NCBI GenBank assembly: GCA_003233255.1
Contig: QILH01000193.1
Span: forward strand, 1 to 8,092
DNA: 8,092 bases
Source: Gammaproteobacteria bacterium
Lineage (GTDB): Bacteria > Pseudomonadota > Gammaproteobacteria > UBA6429 > Thiohalophilaceae
Direction: 5' to 3'
Part shown: piece after piece, positions 6,292-8,092 of the stretch
How positions within the stretch are numbered: the first letter of the stretch is position 1
Layout: every line of letters starts with the position of its first letter
The notes under the pieces: model-generated
Database searches by the model: none
Told to the model about the DNA's origin: nothing
What the model saw: the letters and a program-made list of their open reading frames with translations, nothing else
Position numbers and translations under genes: made by a program

Positions 6292-6313
6292 TTAAATTTA
6301 ATCTTTAGCTAAA
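6292..6313. promoter_or_regulatory. Paired palindromes upstream of the zincin-like gene
   Basis: Two perfect 10-bp palindromes, TTAAATTTAA (6292-6301) and TTTAGCTAAA (6304-6313), stand 2 bp apart. A possible -10 (TATAAA, minus strand, 6270-6265) lies downstream with no good -35 at the usual distance. The palindromes fall at about -35 to -55 relative to the start site it implies, where an activator could bind. Short AT-rich palindromes are also common by chance. Confidence 0.25.
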
Positions 6314-6370
6314 CAACGGTAGCAATGATCTGTAGCCTAGCGCAGGATTTTGTTATACGGCATCCCATAG

Positions 6371-6389
6371 ATAAGGGATAAGGGATAAG
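6371..6389 (+). repeat. Short tandem repeat, unit ATAAGGG
   Basis: ATAAGGG occurs twice in tandem and continues with ATAAG, giving 2.7 copies of a 7-bp unit. The flanking TCCCAT and ATGGGA form a 6-bp inverted repeat around it. There is no known function; it may be a slippage-prone spot, but it lies in non-coding DNA about 140 bp upstream of the zincin-like gene. Confidence 0.6.
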
Positions 6390-6552
6390 TAGATGGGACA
6401 AGTGTTGTTAACCCGGCAAAAAGCTTAAATCTGGATGATTGATTTGGACCATGAATAGAGAACGGTATTCAATCTGGTAATAAATAACAGCCCGCTGGCC
6501 TCACAAGCAAGTTATAACCATTTAATCAGGGAAAAGGGGGATGTACGGTAAA

Positions 6553-7053
6553 TTATTTATAAGTCTTACGTTTAAAAAGATCATTGCGGCGACTGACCAG
6601 CCGATCCAGAAACAGCAAACCATCCAGGTGATCAAGTTCATGCTGAATAGCACGTGCTTCATAACCACTGGCTTCCAGCTCTTGCGACTCGCCCTGCTCA
6701 TCCAGGTAAGATAATGCAATTCGTTCGGCACGAATAACATTGCCGGTAAAATCGGGCACCGACATACAGCCTTCGCGTCCCACTTTCATTCCGTCCCAGC
6801 GACTGATCTCAGGGTTAATCAGCACTAAACGACCATGCTGCTCAATTTTAGGCTTGCTAGAGACATCGACAATGACGATACGCTCGAAATGTCCTACCTG
6901 GGGAGCGGCAATACCGACGCCACCCGGCCCATTGCGCATGGTTTCCTCAAGCTCGGTGATAAAACTCAGCACAGTGTCGTCGATTTGCTCGACCTCATGC
7001 GAAACCTGCTTAAGTGTGGCATCAGGATAAGTAAGTATGGGTAATACGGCCAC
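6553..7053 (-). CDS. def: Peptide deformylase
   Basis: Removes the N-formyl group from the initiator methionine of nascent proteins; a metal hydrolase acting at the ribosome exit. Its 166 residues are close to E. coli Def (169). All three family motifs are present: GVGIAAPQVG (45-54); EGCMS (94-98, where E. coli has EGCLS) with the metal ligand C96; and QHELDH (137-142) with metal ligands H138 and H142 and the catalytic E139. The start is a GTG at 7053, 3 nt after the stop of the ACT-domain gene, with GGA about 6 nt upstream inside that gene's end; the next Met is at residue 39, inside the domain, so the GTG is firm. The two genes are probably translationally coupled. The usual partner fmt is not in the window, so this may be a second, non-canonical def locus. 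The C-terminus is short and basic (KRKTYK). Confidence 0.96.
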   Translation of the reverse strand: MAVLPILTYPDATLKQVSHEVEQIDDTVLSFITELEETMRNGPGGVGIAAPQVGHFERIVIVDVSSKPKIEQHGRLVLINPEISRWDGMKVGREGCMSVPDFTGNVIRAERIALSYLDEQGESQELEASGYEARAIQHELDHLDGLLFLDRLVSRRNDLFKRKTYK

Positions 7054-7056
7054 GGC

Positions 7057-7578
7057 TTATCCAACTAAAGTATCAATCGGGAAGACCTTTATATCGATCT
7101 CAGACTGTGCTTCATTCAATAAGGCCCGTTCGATATCCTCAACACTAGTAGAAGAGTGTCCTTCAATGTGCATGACATAAATGGGTTTGTCGTCGGAACC
7201 GGCAACATCCGATTCCAGATCCAGTATATTAAATTCCTGCTGTTGCAAAATTTTTGTCACTCGGGCAACAATGCCAGGACGATCCGCGCCATAAACACTC
7301 ACCCGCATATTTGGAATAATATGCTCATGCAAATAAGCCTCGATGGGATCGATGTGCAAACGTAACTTATGTTCGGTTAAACTGGACTGTAGTTGTTGCT
7401 CTATTTCAATTTCCGTTTTATCGCAATTTACCATCAACATCATGGTAAAATTACCACCGAGTCGCATCATTGAAGTTTCACCCAGTTGGCAACCTGCGGA
7501 AAATAATCCGTTACTGATGTCAGCAACGATACCAGGTTGATCACGTCCAACGATCGTTAACATATACCAAACTGACAT
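7057..7578 (-). CDS. GcvR-like protein with two ACT domains
   Basis: The 173 residues form two ACT domains: about 4-75 with GRDQPGIV (11-18), and about 91-168 with GADRPGIV (97-104). This tandem arrangement and the length fit the GcvR family (E. coli GcvR is about 190 residues), which senses glycine and represses the glycine cleavage operon by binding the activator GcvA. No DNA-binding domain, signal peptide or membrane segment is present, so action through a partner protein is expected. GGAG lies 7 nt before the ATG at 7578. It is followed 3 nt later by def, and preceded by the ZIP transporter gene with a 70-bp gap that could hold a promoter; no strong -35/-10 pair is visible there. Many ACT-pair proteins are only loosely related to GcvR, so the glycine link is tentative; the symbol is left empty. 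Confidence 0.88.
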   Translation of the reverse strand: MSVWYMLTIVGRDQPGIVADISNGLFSAGCQLGETSMMRLGGNFTMMLMVNCDKTEIEIEQQLQSSLTEHKLRLHIDPIEAYLHEHIIPNMRVSVYGADRPGIVARVTKILQQQEFNILDLESDVAGSDDKPIYVMHIEGHSSTSVEDIERALLNEAQSEIDIKVFPIDTLVG

Positions 7579-7648
7579 AAATTTTCTCCAGCTATTAGTG
7601 ACTCAATTATTTTTCAATATATACCCGGTTATACCGCTACTAATTCGT

Positions 7649-8092
7649 TCAATGCAAGGTTGCATGCGCAAAATAGATAACCGCTATACCGGCCGATATT
7701 AAGGTAATCTGTCGTAGCGTTTGACTAAATTCAACACGTTTATGTAAACCAGGGATTAGATCGGCAACCGCAATATAAATAAAACTCGATGCGGCGATAG
7801 CCAGTATGTAAGGCACAACCGCCTGGGCCTGACTCAAACTGTAATACGCAATGACCGCGCCGACAATGGTGCCGACACTGGCAAGAATATTAAAAATAAA
7901 GGCCTTCTTCCGCGAATAACCACTGTGCAACAAAATAGCAAAATCTCCGATCTCCTGCGGAATTTCATGCGCTGCGACCGCTATGCTGGTAATCACACCG
8001 AGGTGAAAATCGGTCATAAAGGCCGCCGCGATCAAAATACCATCGACCAGATTGTGTACCCCATCACCGATCAAGATCAAGGTACCCGCAGC
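7649..8092 (-). CDS. ZIP-family metal transporter, 5' part beyond window edge
   Basis: This is the C-terminal half (147 codons) of a ZIP transporter, which moves Zn2+ or related divalent cations into the cytoplasm. The frame is open to the right edge (AAGTLILIGDG at the edge), so the TTG at 8080 is an internal Leu codon, not a start. Metal-site motifs of the family are intact: HNLVDG in helix IV (H13, N14, D17 counted from the edge) and HEIPQE in helix V (H42, E43, E47). Three further hydrophobic helices follow (about 63-84, 91-112, 128-145), giving the usual TM4-TM8 layout. HEIPQE and overall look fit the GufA/ZupT type better than plant-type ZIPs. Substrate specificity cannot be read from this fragment. 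It ends with TGA 70 bp before the ACT-domain gene on the same strand. Confidence 0.9.
   Translation of the reverse strand, partial: AAGTLILIGDGVHNLVDGILIAAAFMTDFHLGVITSIAVAAHEIPQEIGDFAILLHSGYSRKKAFIFNILASVGTIVGAVIAYYSLSQAQAVVPYILAIAASSFIYIAVADLIPGLHKRVEFSQTLRQITLISAGIAVIYFAHATLH

Larger units (their letters stand above)
6229..6552. other. Non-coding region between def and the zincin-like gene
   Basis: This 324-bp gap holds no ORF with coding character. It contains the leader and likely promoter of the zincin-like gene (about 6229-6315) and a short tandem repeat (6371-6389) flanked by TCCCAT and ATGGGA. From about 6400 to 6552 there is AT-rich sequence following the stop codon of def. I see no stable terminator hairpin with a U-run, no tRNA and no insertion-sequence end. 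Confidence 0.6.

Noticed and set aside
7579..7648. Promoter for the ACT-def pair
   Set aside because: TTGCAT, 18 nt, TATAAC can be drawn on the minus strand at the end of the ZIP gene, but the -35 is poor; it is no better than chance in AT-rich DNA.
8041..8080. Start of the ZIP gene at the TTG at 8080
   Set aside because: The frame continues to the window edge with family-like residues, and a start here would remove helices I-III and split helix IV.

Overview
The window looks like chromosomal DNA from a gammaproteobacterium of moderate GC content. ClpB and peptide deformylase resemble the E. coli proteins closely, Shine-Dalgarno sequences are good, and there is a heat-shock-type promoter and an FNR-type dyad of enterobacterial form. 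The sequence alone does not give genus or species. All genes but the first lie on the minus strand, so the window reads functionally from right to left.

Right part (about 8092 to 6553, minus strand): the C-terminal half of a ZIP-family metal transporter, cut by the window edge; a two-ACT-domain regulator of the GcvR type; and a peptide deformylase (def). The deformylase starts at a GTG three bases after the ACT gene stops, so these two form a tight transcriptional unit.

Middle part (6552 to 4885): a 324-bp non-coding stretch with two short palindromes and a 7-bp tandem repeat, then a secreted zincin-like protein (HExxH motif, Sec signal peptide, Gly/Ser linker). A strong stem-loop follows it, then a doubtful small ORF. 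This is the most accessory-looking part of the window.

Left part (4884 to 1): a membrane-anchored, stand-alone FMN/3Fe-4S glutamate synthase-type oxidoreductase; a 324-bp intergenic region; the disaggregase gene clpB; and, convergent with clpB, the 3' part of a plus-strand membrane protein with a SHOCT-like C-terminus. The intergenic region holds three copies of a dispersed repeat (one overlaps the stop codon of the oxidoreductase gene), a perfect FNR/CRP-family consensus dyad, and a good sigma-32 promoter for clpB.

Most genes are housekeeping or common accessory genes. I did not find a convincing new multi-gene system. The points most worth a second look are the secreted HExxH protein, the FNR-like box upstream of a sigma-32 promoter, the repeat that supplies a stop codon, and the inverted repeat over the ribosome-binding site of the oxidoreductase gene.
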